In this document: positions 45,530-56,857 of the stretch, piece after piece
Layout: the number at the start of each line of letters is the position of its first letter
How positions within the stretch are numbered: position 1 is the first letter of the stretch
Assembly: GCA_963682025.1 (NCBI GenBank)
Contig: OY821519.1
Location: forward strand, 190,463,253-190,527,252
Origin: Cordilura impudica
Taxonomy: Eukaryota; Arthropoda; Insecta; Diptera; Scathophagidae
Reading direction: 5' to 3'
Length of the DNA stretch: 64,000 bases
Made by a program: the position numbers and the translations under genes
The notes under the pieces: generated by a model
The model's input: only the letters and a program-made list of their open reading frames with translations
Databases searched by the model: none
What the model was told of the DNA's origin: nothing

Positions 45530-45690
45530 ATTTTTATACCCTGTACCACCATGTGGTTTGGGTATAATGACTTTGTGCTGCTGTTTCTTTTATTATACCG
45601 ATCGACTTAGAATTACTTTCTGAGTCGATTTAGCGAAGTCCGTCTGTGTGTCCCTGTAAACCTTGTAATCAAACTACAGGTCGCAAATAG
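45530..45690 (+). repeat. DINE-1-like 5' fragment
   Basis: 'tttttataccctgtaccaccatgtggtttggg' through 'gtcgatttagcgaagtccgtctgtgtg' to 'aactacaggtcgcaaata'. It abuts the Transib remnant on its right. Confidence 0.7.
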
Positions 45691-45692
45691 TG

Positions 45693-46190
45693 GCACCAAA
45701 TGATATTTACTGACATCTTCTGCATGATAAGAATCTTACGAACTGTTGCAGACATATTTCTCCATGAGCACTTGGTTATATATATTTTTGCAGTTTCCTT
45801 AGCATAATCTCAAAATTTTCTAGAGTCAATTTCTTCATTGCACACAAGTATTTCTAGTATTATTTTAAATCTGAAAATAAGGTCTAAAGCCACTCCTGTT
45901 ATTTCAGATCCTGTTCTGGATCTAAAAAGAACCTTCTTGCGGTATTGCCATCATTTGCATTGCTAAGAACATCTTCCTGGTTTTTGTTTCTAAAATAATC
46001 TTTGGCCAGTTCTTTATAAGTGAAACTCTCCAAATTTTTCTGAATATTTTTATTTCCAACTGTTTTTGCTGAAACATATTGTAGCAATTGAGTTTGTATT
46101 CAAATGTCACTTTCTTATAAGCCTTCTCATAAGCTATCATACTATTTTCTAGGCAAAATAAAGGGTAAGGAAATGACATTAGTGCATAAA
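45693..46190 (-). pseudogene. Transib (RAG1-like) transposase remnant
   Basis: The minus-strand frame has NANDGNTARRFFLDPE (about 45968-45921) and, after a frameshift, EITGVALDLIFRFKIILEIL and CSWRNMSATVRKILI. These align with the Transib pseudogene at 49430-50815 (NTNAGNTARRFFSDPE; SITGVDHELIRRLKIILQVL; YSWRYMPSTVHKILY). Only the central-to-late part is present and it has several breaks. It is more diverged than the copy at 49430. Confidence 0.65.
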
Positions 46191-46206
46191 CCTAAAATAA
46201 TATATA

Positions 46207-47002
46207 AACAAGTAGGAAAATTATAGTCGGTCTAGACCGACTATACGATACCCTATACCATGGTTAAGAGACCCTATCTCTCCGGTCCAACTAATTGTAT
46301 ATAGAACTTACCATAAACTAAATTTGAGTGGCATTGTTATTAATTTTTTTTTGGCTGCAGATATGAAAGAGTTCATATCGGGTGCTATATTTCTATGCGG
46401 ACTAGGTCGAAAAATGGACCGATCCTGACCATATTTGGTAAAGTCACTTATATTTTGAAAAAACGTATACAAACCAAATTTGAGAAAAATATGTGCAATA
46501 TTTTTTTTTTGGATAGATTTAAGTGAAGATCGGGAAGCAGCTCTATATGGGGCCTATGACTAAGAAATGTCCTATAGGGATTATTTTTGGACTATTGATT
46601 AATGGATATAATAAATGCATACAAACCCAATTTGACTGGGATCTATATGATAATTTGGATCTTATGGCAATTTACGTCGATTTCATAGGGGTCATTTGTA
46701 TGCGGACTAGGTCTGAACATGGAGCGAATTTCACCAATTTCACCAAAAGCGTTCATCCTATGGCCGATAAAAGCTTATATACCAAATTTCATCAAAATAT
46801 ATTCATATTTGCGACCTGTAGTTTGATTATAAGGTTTACATGGACACACAGACGGACGGACGGACATCGCTATATCGACTCAGAGAGTGATTCTGAGTCG
46901 ATTGGTATAATAAAAGATGGGTCTAGGTCAAATATTTTTGGTAGTTACAAACAGCAGCACAAAGTCATTATACCCAAACCACATAGTGGTATAGGGTATA
47001 AA
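46207..47002 (-). mobile_element. DINE-1-like element, full-length copy
   Basis: A minus-strand copy of about 796 bp, from TTTTTTATACCCTATACC (complement at 47002) to the hairpin TATAGTCGGTCTAGACCGAC (complement at 46224-46243) and tail ending at AAACAAGTAGG. It is among the two longest copies. The 165-codon plus-strand open frame (46523-47020) is non-coding repeat sequence. Confidence 0.85.
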
Positions 47003-47708
47003 AAACCACTATACCAATAACTACTAATTTCATTAGAGCATTGTATTGACATTCTTAATTACAAATACATGAAAATGGTGGTGTATTTTGTAAACAGATA
47101 CCATTACAGCTAATAGAACAAATAATGACTATTATAAGTTACAAAAACCTAAAGCACAAATTTAACACACCATTGTTTACTTCTTACAGGGCTGTTTAAA
47201 TTACCGCAATTTGAAATTGTTTTGAGTAATTTCAGTAAAATTAAAAAAGTGTTCTACCCACGGGGCGTCACGGGTGCAAAAGTATATATAGGGTTAAAGA
47301 GCACACTTTCGCCTTTCTCCGGTTTCTTGTTCGCTTTTGTTCCCTAGAAGTTCTATTGCACTAAAGTTTAAATTTGACAAAAATATAGTAGTTTAATAAA
47401 TATTTCTTAACGCCCCTAATATTAACGGTAGGGCTACGGCCACTTTCAATAACTAAAGACCACAATCCTAGTAACACTGCAGAAAGCACCGCAGGTCATT
47501 ATCGATGTTAACTTGCGAGTAGTAACCATTTAATTTTGATAGACAATGAAATAAAGAACAACCTTTTTTGAGATTATAAAACGGTTGTATTTGACAGCAT
47601 GCCACGCCCACAGTTACCAATAGTTTTATCTAATTTTTTGGCTATGTTAATCCGTATATATTAGGTAGAAAATAGCGCTAAAATTTTAAAAATCGATGGT
47701 AAAAAAAA
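47003..47708. other. Unassigned DNA with a promoter-like block
   Basis: No gene. A TATA-like motif (GTATATATAGGGTT, about 47281), with AATAAATATTTC about 115 bp further on, might belong to a solo LTR, but no matching ends or flanking duplication were found. Confidence 0.25.
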
Positions 47709-49219
47709 TCATGTGAGTCCGATCACAAGGGAGATGTGTAAACATCTAATAATTAAAGAAAACACCAACATCATATTTCCAGTGCATAAAAAATAAGTCG
47801 ATTATGCTGTTTTCTGAAATTCAATTGATGTTTTCTGAAATGCAATTTATGTTTTCTGAAATTCAATTGATGTTTTCTGAAATACAATTAATGTTTTCAG
47901 CAATTCAATGATGCTTTTTGAAATTCTATTGATGTTTTCTGAAATTCTATTTATGTTTTCTGAAATTCAAATGATGTTTTCTGAAATACAATTGATGTTT
48001 TCTGAAATACAATTGATGTTTTCCGAAACTCGAATGATGTTTTCTGAAATTATATTGATGTTTTCTGAAATTCTATTTATGTTTTCTGAAATTCAAATGA
48101 TGTTTTCTGAAACTCGAATCATGTTTTCTGATATTATATTGATGTTTTCTGAAATTCTATTTATGTTTTCTGAAATTCAATTAATGTTTTCTGAAATACA
48201 ATTGATGTTTTCTGAAATACAATTGATGTTTTCGGAAATTCTATTGATGTTTTCTGAAATTCTATTTATGTTTTCTTAAATTCAAATGATGTTTTCTGAA
48301 ATACAATTGATGTTTTCTGAAATACAATTGATGTTTTCTGAAATTATATTGAAGTTTTCTGAAACTCTATTTATGTTTTCTGATATTCAAATGATGTTTT
48401 CTGAAACTCGAATGATGTTTTCTGAAATTATATTGATGGTTTCTGAAATACAATTGATGTTTTCTGAAATTCTATTTATGTTTTCTGAAATTCAAATGAT
48501 GTTTTCTGAAATACAATTGATGTTTTCTGAAATACAATTGATTTTTTCTGAAATTCTATTGATGTTTTCTGAAATTCAATTGATGTTTTCTGAAACTCGA
48601 ATGATGTTTTCTGAAATTATATTGATATTTTCTGAAATTCTATTTATGTTCTCTGAAAGTCAAATGATGTTTTCTGAAACTCGAATGATGTTTTCTGAAA
48701 TTATATTGATGTTTTCTGAAATTCTATTTATGTTTTCTGAAGTTCAAATGATGTTTTCTGAAATTATATTGATGGTATCTGAAATACAATTGATGCTTTC
48801 TGAAATTCTATTTATGTTTTCTGAAATTCAAATGATGTTTTCTGAAATACAATTGATGTTTTCTGAAATACAATTGATATTTTCTGAAATTATATTGATG
48901 GTTTCTGAAATACAATTGATGTTTCCTGAAATTATATTGATGTTTTCTGAAATTCTATTTATGTTTTCTGAAATTCAAATGATGTTTTCTGAAATTCAAA
49001 TGATGTTTTCTGAAATTATATTGATGGTTTCTGAAATACAATTGATGTTTTCTGAAATTCTATTGATGCTTTCTGAAATTCAATTGATGTTTTCTGAAAC
49101 TCGAATGATGTTTTCTGAAATTGTATTGATGTTTTCTGAAATTCTATTTATGTTTTCTGAAATTCAAATGATGTTTTCTGAAATTATATTGATGGTTTCT
49201 GAAATACAATTGATGTTTT
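47709..49219 (+). repeat. 21-bp minisatellite element, copy 2
   Basis: The same unique head as at 4954 (ATCATGTGAGTCCGATCAC...TCGATTATGCTG), followed by at least 66 copies of the 21-bp unit, up to an assembly gap. Units form higher-order blocks, for example CTATTTATG, CAAATGATG and CTCGAATGATG types recurring in order. The open frames of 123 and 401 codons are an artefact of the 21-bp period. Confidence 0.9.
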
Positions 49220-49419
49220 NNNNNNNNNNNNNNNNNNNNNNNNNNNNNNNNNNNNNNNNNNNNNNNNNNNNNNNNNNNNNNNNNNNNNNNNNNNNNNNNN
49301 NNNNNNNNNNNNNNNNNNNNNNNNNNNNNNNNNNNNNNNNNNNNNNNNNNNNNNNNNNNNNNNNNNNNNNNNNNNNNNNNNNNNNNNNNNNNNNNNNNNN
49401 NNNNNNNNNNNNNNNNNNN
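49220..49419. other. Assembly gap (200 N)
   Basis: Exactly 200 unknown bases at the right end of the minisatellite array. The true length of the array and the left end of the neighbouring Transib element are hidden here. Confidence 0.99.
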
Positions 49420-49429
49420 ATCAATATAA

Positions 49430-50815
49430 GGAATTGCGGAAGCGAACCAATGAAAAGAATTGTGGGATTTTTCCAGAGTATCGAGATTTAGTTTCTGCCA
49501 AAAAAGAATGCTTAACTTCACAATCTGCTATTAGTGTCACTTCAACATCAGCAGAAATATAATTGCAAGATCTCCTTGAACATACTGCAGAGCGATTGCT
49601 AAATACGCTTCATACTGATCATTTAAAAAAAATTGGTAATGGCAGCATTACTTTAATTTCTAAATGGGGATGTGATGGATCCTCTGGTCAGAAACAATAC
49701 AAGCAATTTAGTGCCGAAAATTCATCAGATGCTAATTTATTTATGGTATCTTTCGTTCCATTGCGCTTAACAAAAAGGTATAGCGTCTTAGAGCCGTCAA
49801 CTAGTAGAGCAACAGGAATTGATATATGGAGAAATGAAACTCCTTCTTCAACAAAGTATGCAGACCAATAAAATTTGCATTCAAAAAGGAACCAAAGATG
49901 TCATAACTGAAGAAGTTCAAAAAATAAAAGATCAAATTAAGGAACTTCAACCAGTAATATTTAAATTTGATGACCAAGCCATTGAAGTAAATTTTGAAAT
50001 GTGTCTCACAATAATTGATGGAAAGGTTGCACAAGCTTTAACTGGAACAAAGTCAACGTCAAGCTGCATTATATGCCAAAAGACATCCAATCAATTAAGC
50101 CAACCCCCACCAGAAGACGATAGTTTTAAGGAAGCCTACGAATTTGGAATGTCCCCTCTTCATGCTAGAATACGTTTCATGGAGCATATTCTTAAATTGG
50201 GATATGATTTGGAATTTGGTCCGTTAGGCGAAACAGTGAGAAAAAACAAAAAAAAATGAAGAAAAAAGAAAGCAAAAAAAAACAAATTCAACAAAAATTA
50301 TCTACAGCTAGGCCTTGTAATCGACCAACCAAAACAAGGGGAAGGAAACACAAATGCTGGAAATACTGCAAGGAGATTTTTTTCCGATCCGGAAACTGCA
50401 GCATCTATTACAGGTGTAGATCATGAATTAATAAGACGATTAAAAATCATATTACAAGTTCTAGCATGCAGCAGAAAGATAAATGCAAAAAAATTTGGAG
50501 AGTACGCCAATAAAACAGCTTTACTTTATAATGAAAAATACTCTTGGAGATATATGCCATCCACAGTTCATAAAATTTTGTACCATGGGGAACAAATAGT
50601 TCAAAACAATATGCTACCAATAGGAGATCCATCTGAAGAAGCGCAAGAAAAAAGGAACAAAGACTACAGATTCTTTCGCGAACACAACACAAGGAAAATG
50701 TCCAGATGTTGTACTAATGAAGACCTTATCACTATTTTGTTGTGCACTTCAGATCCATATATGTCCAACATTCGTCAAAAATGGAAAACTACCTCTATTC
50801 AATTATACGAATAAG
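49430..50815 (+). pseudogene. Transib transposase (RAG1-core relative), frameshifted
   Basis: Three plus-strand segments (about 49563-49860, 49880-50255 and 50290-50812) together resemble a Transib transposase, the transposon relative of the RAG1 core. Catalytic-type residues are visible: Asp in WGCDGSSGQ (49674-49676), Asp in CLTIIDGK (50017-50019) and the Glu cluster in DPSEEAQEKRNK (about 50625-50660). A CIICQK zinc-type pair and SPLHARIRFMEH lie between them. Frameshifts near 49855 and 49890, and in an A-run near 50260, plus a missing N-terminus, make it non-functional. Confidence 0.75.
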
Positions 50816-51485
50816 CTAAACAACTTCTAGAAGATGAAAATCAAGGCTATTTAGAAGAAATTTTTACTAAAATTGGTTGATTTAATGTACTTTTTCATTA
50901 CACTAACAATAAGTTACACTTTTTTATATAGTTAAAAAATTTTCTTGATTTAAAAATTTATATATTTTGTAAATTTACAATAAAAATTGTTATATTTCAT
51001 AAATTTACCATAAAAATTGATATAGAAATATTTAAAAAGACAATAAAAAAAATTTAACTAAAGCAAAAACATACGAGTTTTTCATTGAAACTTCTCTATC
51101 TTGAACCAATATAAGGTAACTTTTACGTTCGCTGCTTAATAAATTATATTTTAACAACCTTTGGCCCTTGTGCACATTAGGACTAAAAAGTTTACGGGGG
51201 CCAAAGTTTGGCATTTTCTGAAAAAATTAACTTAAAAAATTGTTAAAAAGTATTAGTTGTAAAATTAACCGAAAAAATAAGACATTATATTAAAAAAAAC
51301 CTTTTTTTACCTTTTAACACTTCACTTTTGTACTAAAATTCACTACAAATGAAAATGTATTTTAAACCCTCCGTAAATTTTTTTATTTTCTGTCGAGAAT
51401 TACGTTTTATAGCAAAACTTAAATTCTCACCTACCAAACAAAAAAAAAAAAACGCATATCAAAATTCCAATCCAATCAAAAGTTA

Positions 51486-51524
51486 TAGATTTTTTACCGC
51501 CTTCTCGTCAAATGGTCCACTGTG
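51486..51524 (-). repeat. Transib right terminus with RSS-like layout
   Basis: On the minus strand: heptamer CACAGTG (51518-51524), a 22-23-nt spacer, then an A-rich nonamer-like AAAAATCT. This matches the known resemblance of Transib termini to V(D)J recombination signals with a 23-bp spacer. Confidence 0.7.
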
Positions 51525-51578
51525 CGCCGATCCATTAAGAAGATTATGTACTAACTTAAGTGATTTGTATCACTTAAG

Positions 51579-52892
51579 AAATATTTAAAAAGACAACAAA
51601 AACAAGTAAGAAAATTATAGTCGGTCTAGCCCGACTATACGATACCCTATACCATGCGTTTGGAGACCCTATCGCTTAGGCCCAACTAACTGGACATAGA
51701 AAATAAGCAAAAACCAAATTTGAGTGGGATTTTTATTAATTTTTTTGGCTGCAGATATGAAAAAGTTCATATCGGATGCTATATCTATATAGGGACTTGG
51801 TCCAAAAATGGACCGACCCTGATCATGTTTGGTAAAGTCTCTTGTATTTTGCAAAAATATATACAAACAAAATTTGAGAAGAATCAGTGCAATATTTTTG
51901 TTTTTTAATAGATTTAAGTGAAGATCGGGAAGCAGCTCTATATGGGGTCAAAGGGAGCATTTTTGGACTACTCATTAATGGATGTAATGAACGCATACAA
52001 ACCCAATTTGAGTAAGATCTATATGACAATTTGGATCTTATGGCAATTTATGTCGATTTTATATGGGTAATTTGTATGGGGGCTAGGTCTGAACATGGAC
52101 CGATTCTCACCAATTTCAATAGCGTTCATCCCATGGCCGATGAAAGCTTATGTACCAAATTTCATCAAAATACATTCATATTTGCGACCTGCAGTTTGAT
52201 TACAAGCTTTACATGGACACACAGACGGACGGACGGACGGACGGACATTGTTAAATCAACTCAGAAAGTGATTCTGATTCGATCGGTATAATTAAAGATG
52301 GGTCTAGGTCAAATATTTTTGGTTGTTACAAACAGCAGCACAAAGTCATTATACCCAAACCACATAGTGGTATAGGGTATAAAAATTTAACTAAAGCAAA
52401 AGCATACGAGTTTTTCATTGAAACTTCTCTATCTTGAACCAATATAAGGTAACTTTTATTAATAACTTTTTTTAATAAATTACATTTTAACTCGGGAACT
52501 TTCCAAAAAAAAAAAAAAAAACAACCTTTGGCCCTTGTGCACATTAGGACTAAAAAGTTTACGGTGGCCAAAGTTTGGCATTTTCTGAAAAAATTAACTT
52601 AAAAAATTGTTAAAAAGTATTAGTTGTAAAATGAACTGAAAAAATAAGACATTATATTAAAAAAAACTTTTTTTACCTTCTAACACTTCACTTTTGTACT
52701 AAAATTCAACTACAAATGAAAATGTATTTTAAACCATCCGTAACTTTTTTTATTTTCGGTCGAGAATTACGTTTTGTAGCAAAACTTAAAGGCTAAAGTC
52801 TCACCTACCAAACAAAAAACCGCATATCAAAATTCCAATCCAATCAAAAGTTATAGATTTTTGACCGCCTTCTCGTCAAATGGTCCACTGTG
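51579..52892 (+). mobile_element. Second Transib right end, split by a DINE-1-like insertion
   Basis: 51579-51597 and 52385-52892 together repeat 51026-51524 of the neighbouring Transib element, with small differences, including the terminus CACAGTGGACC (complement, ending at 52892). A DINE-1-like element (51598-52384) sits in the A-run between the two parts. The left part of this second copy is missing, so it is a direct partial duplication of the Transib 3' end. Confidence 0.7.
51598..52384 (-). mobile_element. DINE-1-like element, full-length copy
   Basis: A copy of about 787 bp with both ends: TTTTATACCCTATACCACTA (complement at about 52384) and hairpin TATAGTCGGTCTAGCCCGAC (complement at 51618-51637) with tail AACAAGTAAGAAAATTATAG. 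It is very similar to the copy at 46207 and contains a (GGAC)n tract. Confidence 0.85.
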
Positions 52893-52897
52893 CCACG

Positions 52898-54825
52898 TAA
52901 AGTTTCTAGGCCCTCACAAAGATAGCACTATAGATTATAAATACGTATTTTATGTGGAAGGTATCATGCCTGATAATACCATTATATAGTAACTAAGCAG
53001 CTCACGTAATGATGTAGATCATTGATTACAAACAGACGAATCAACGATACTATATATAAAAATTATAATGGCTATATGGTACCGTGGATATTAGCTCTGG
53101 GATTCTGCGATGACGTCGATGAAAATATGTCCAAAGAAGTCAGAATAAGATATTTAGAGTGATAAAGTTTACACCCTAGTACGTAAGATTCCAATTTGCA
53201 TAAATAAATAAATGTACACAATGCAAAAAATTAAATAATCAGATAGAGCGAAACTACCTTAAGAAGGAGAATTGTGCAGGTGCTACATTTTGTATAATAA
53301 TGTGTTTTAAAAGAAACTGGTGCTGATTTTATAAAACTTGTCAAGCACTGACTTGACTTTATGAATATTGAAAAATTTTCCGAATACATTAGTCTACAGT
53401 TTATTAAATAATAATGACGGTTAGCACGTGAGGCTTATATAATCTTGAACCATAATTGATAAATAATTTTCTTTTTCATGTAGCACCTTACTTGGGTATC
53501 TAAAATCTGAATACTTGTTGCTAATTCTAATCTTTATTTATGCACTCATCATTATATATACATTTCATATAACTTTCAATAAATTTTACAGAGAATCGTA
53601 TCTGTTTTGCAATACTTTTTTCAAATAATCAATGTTCCTCTTTTTGTTGTAGTTCTGAACAAATACGATGATAGGTTGTTTTATTTTACCGGCTACATTT
53701 TATTTTTTAGTATATGTTTCACTGGGGGATCTTATGTAAGATTTTCCTGATGGTAATCACTATGAATGAATATGAATACGTCATGACAGAATAACGATTG
53801 ATGAGATTATATCTCATAAATAACTAATTATCACAGGAGATATGCCATAACGAACCAGAATTTTTACGAAATTCGGACATACCTGTTTAGTTGATGTGGA
53901 ACGAGCCTGTTGCCTTAAGTACCAAAACTTTAAAGGTATATATATTTTCCTGCATTCAATTTAATGATGCTTTTCTTTTTTTATTTGGGGTTAAAAATTC
54001 AATAAATTTTTCATATAGATATATATGTATTTTACTCAGATTATATAACATCTGGAAAATAAATAATGGAGAGATTCACAACTGATCAAAATAGGTTCAA
54101 AACTACTTTGCCCTTATGGCAACAAGGACTGAATTTAAACTAAATGATTCAAAATTATGAATAGTAGATATATAATGCACCCCGATATAAATCATTCAAT
54201 CCAAATGGAACCAAATGATTAAGTCTGCTTGCATTTCTGTTGCGATTACGCTCAGATCTTCCAGTTATATACCTTCGTAGAGGCATTATGTTATAATCGC
54301 ATTAAAAATTCACTTTAAAATGCAACTTTATTTATTTATTTTTATTTAGTTTTTTTTAAAACAAATTTATAAATTTTTAAATTAAATTCATTAAATTATG
54401 AATTTTTAAATAAAATTCATTTATTTCTATTATTAATATTTGTTGAACACACAGAAGAAATATAAATGGGATTGTTAGTAAATTCAATTCACAATTCAAC
54501 ACAGTGCGTGCGACATACACTTATAATTAAATTCCATTAAAATATACTCATTTTTGAAACCATCAATGATTAATGCATAGACTGCTATACAATTTTCTTT
54601 TTACAATAACAAACTGCAGTTCACCAATTCATAAATCATATATATCTATTATATAAAATATAATGTTTGGAATTGATCAACTGAAATCATTCGAATCACA
54701 TACAGATTTAAATCATTCACATTTACAGGCCGTAACGTAAATAATGAATATTTTATTTTATTTAATGTATTTTTAACACGTATTACACATAAATTTTATC
54801 TTTCAGCAATTCCACTCCATGTGGG
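52898..54825. other. About 1.9 kb without recognised features
   Basis: AT-rich DNA. The 64-codon open frame at 53891-54085 has no domain. No TE protein or terminal repeats recognised on either strand. Confidence 0.3.
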
Positions 54826-55060
54826 CTATAACTATGCCAATTGTCCGAGTCCACTGTGCTCGTGTTTTACTTGAAAAGGGGTACGAAGGTTAACCTTCAC
54901 GTATTCATATATAGATACAAATAAAATTATCGTGTAACCGTATTTGTCTTCGTACTCCTCCGAAACGGCTTGATCGATTTTTATGAAATTCTTTATGTGT
55001 ATTTGGTAGACTGAGAATAGTTCATACACTATATTTCATACAGCTAGATTTTTTGAATGT
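54826..55060 (-). repeat. Possible dispersed repeat ('CTCCGAAACGGCTTGATCGATT')
   Basis: The stretch around 54955-55025 ('cctccgaaacggcttgatc', 'gattttta tgaaattctt', 'gtagactgagaatag') resembles sequence that recurs in insect transposons near their non-coding ends. The similarity is from memory and not diagnostic. Confidence 0.3.
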
Positions 55061-56024
55061 CCCTGACTATCTATTTTTATCTCTTTTTTGAAAAAAATTA
55101 TTTCCATATTTTTTTATTTGGCATCGCGCTCTCATTTTTTAATCACGATTTTAATATTTTTTTATAAACAATAAGCAAATATTGAAGCAGTTGTTCGTAC
55201 TTCAAACAAAAATTAAGGCATTTGATGTACTCAACCAGACCCATAATCTCCACAAAATCACTTGACAAGTACATCAGAGTGGTATTTTCTTTTACGATAC
55301 CTTTTCCGAGTAATGACGACTAATATACTTTGTGTTGAACTAAATTTGAGCGTTTGATTTATACAACCTAAACTACAGTTAATAATATTACAAACAACAA
55401 ACATTTAAGTTTGTTTTTTTGTTATAAATCATCCCCCCACAAATCCTTCTACTGGCACGTTTATGCCAGCAAACAACAAAATAGAAAATTTACTGCTAAA
55501 ATTAAAAGTTGTCCTTTTACACGAACGTTCTTCTTTCATGCATTAAGGTATGTAGCGAAAAGTAACCGCACTTTACTTCATGTACGAACGTCTTTTGCAA
55601 CACCTGGCTAAAAAACTTGACGAACAAATGTTTACAGCTACATACATAAATAAACAGAATACAATTTACGACTGCAGCATAAATAAATACCACAGGGCAA
55701 AGGAAACTAAGGAAATATTCTAAGGTTATTTCGAAACATAATTTTAAGCCACCCCAGAAAGTATGTTATAAAAAAAAGTTATTACTATAAACATTATAAC
55801 GGTATTTCTTTTATTTTGTTATATCGTTGGGTGAGAGTAATGTAAGCGCATGGTATATAGTATTTAAGTTCTAAATTGTAACGGTAGAACTTGTTTTCAT
55901 AACTTTTAATTTGTAGGCAGCACCTAAGAGAATATTTAATGTTGATAATCGGACTAAAATTAAATAGTCCCCATATTCAAGGTTTAGGTAACCTTGTGGT
56001 TTCACTGTAGCTGAATTTTTATTA
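55061..56024. other. About 1 kb without recognised features
   Basis: No supported gene. The open frame 55411-55611 (66 codons) has no recognisable motif. Confidence 0.3.
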
Positions 56025-56138
56025 AACTCTCTACCATTATGTGGTTAGAGTATAATAAGTTTGTGCCGATATTTGCAACTGCAAAACAATTTGAACACCT
56101 TTTATTATAGCGATCGATTCAGAATCAAGTATAATAAG
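56025..56138 (+). repeat. DINE-1-like 5' fragment
   Basis: 'ctctctaccattatgtggtt agagtataata' and 'ttttattatagcgatcgattcagaatca' correspond to the first 110 bp of the family. The LTR of the retrotransposon at 56140-61990 begins at its right edge, so it was probably the insertion target. Confidence 0.5.
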
Positions 56139-56139
56139 T

Positions 56140-56461
56140 TTAAAACACAATTTCAATTTCGGGTTTAAACAGCCGCTTGTGGGACTGTTTATTTACACGT
56201 TTATTTATTAATTGTTAGTATTTTATTTTCAATAACTCTAGGTTAGTATTTTTAAGTATATGTATGTCTGAGAATTAGCTTAGCTTGCTAATTCTCATAA
56301 AGATAAATAGAACTATTTTACATGTGTAGAAATGCAAGCAATGCATTTCTCACGCTTTAAGTTTGGTGTGTGCGGATATTGTTACATATAAATGGTTCAA
56401 GGTTACCATTTAAGTTACCGTACTGAAGGTAGGATTACTTCGACTTAACAAACACACTACA
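56140..56461 (-). repeat. 3' LTR of the mdg1/412-like element
   Basis: It starts TGTAGTGTGTTTG directly after the purine tract AAAAGGGAGG. The U3 part holds a GAGAATTAGC/GCTAATTCTC inverted repeat (56270-56297). The far end is uncertain (about 56130-56200) because no second LTR is available for comparison. Confidence 0.6.
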
Positions 56462-56471
56462 CCTCCCTTTT
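56462..56471 (-). promoter_or_regulatory. Polypurine tract
   Basis: AAAAGGGAGG on the minus strand immediately precedes the LTR start TGTAGT. This is the standard primer for plus-strand DNA synthesis of LTR elements. Confidence 0.75.
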
Positions 56472-56857
56472 ACAGAAAAAGAATGATCAATAATTATTTG
56501 ATCATTCTTTGATATTACTATTAATGTTATTATAATTTTATATTAATATTATATATATATTTAAATTGAAATTATTATATTATTTAAGATTATGTGTCTA
56601 TAAGTTTAAATTAAAATTATTAGATTATTTATAATTATTTTATATAAAAGTTTAAATTAAAGTTCCTATTATTTCAAATTTTCATAAGGTACTTTCCTTC
56701 CCCTTTTTAAAAAAAAATTTTTTTTTTATATTAAAAAAAATTTTTAAATTTCAATTTTAATTATCCAATTGTATATTTAAATTTAATTTAAGTTTATAGG
56801 GTAAGTTAGTTAAAATTCTCAATTATATTTTAATCTAAATTTTTTTCTATGTTGATT

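Larger units (their letters stand above)
49420..51524 (+). mobile_element. Transib DNA transposon, left end lost in gap
   Basis: Contains a RAG1-like transposase pseudogene (49430-50815), an AT-rich 3' region and a right terminus whose reverse complement starts CACAGTGGACC. The 5 bp outside the terminus are CGCCG (51525-51529), fitting the CG-rich 5-bp duplications typical of Transib. The left terminus is not in the assembled sequence. Confidence 0.75.

Noticed and set aside
46523..47020. 165-codon open frame
   Set aside because: It lies in a DINE-1-like repeat; related frames in other copies (52031-52291, 28360-28575, 12846-13028) are interrupted at different places, as expected for recent copies of non-coding DNA.
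48286..49491. 401-codon open frame of MFSEIQL-type repeats (also 47908-48279, 5177-5485 and 5492-5704)
   Set aside because: It is the translation of a 21-bp minisatellite whose period is a multiple of three, and it runs through the N gap. There is no start context, no domain, and both strands stay open for the same reason.
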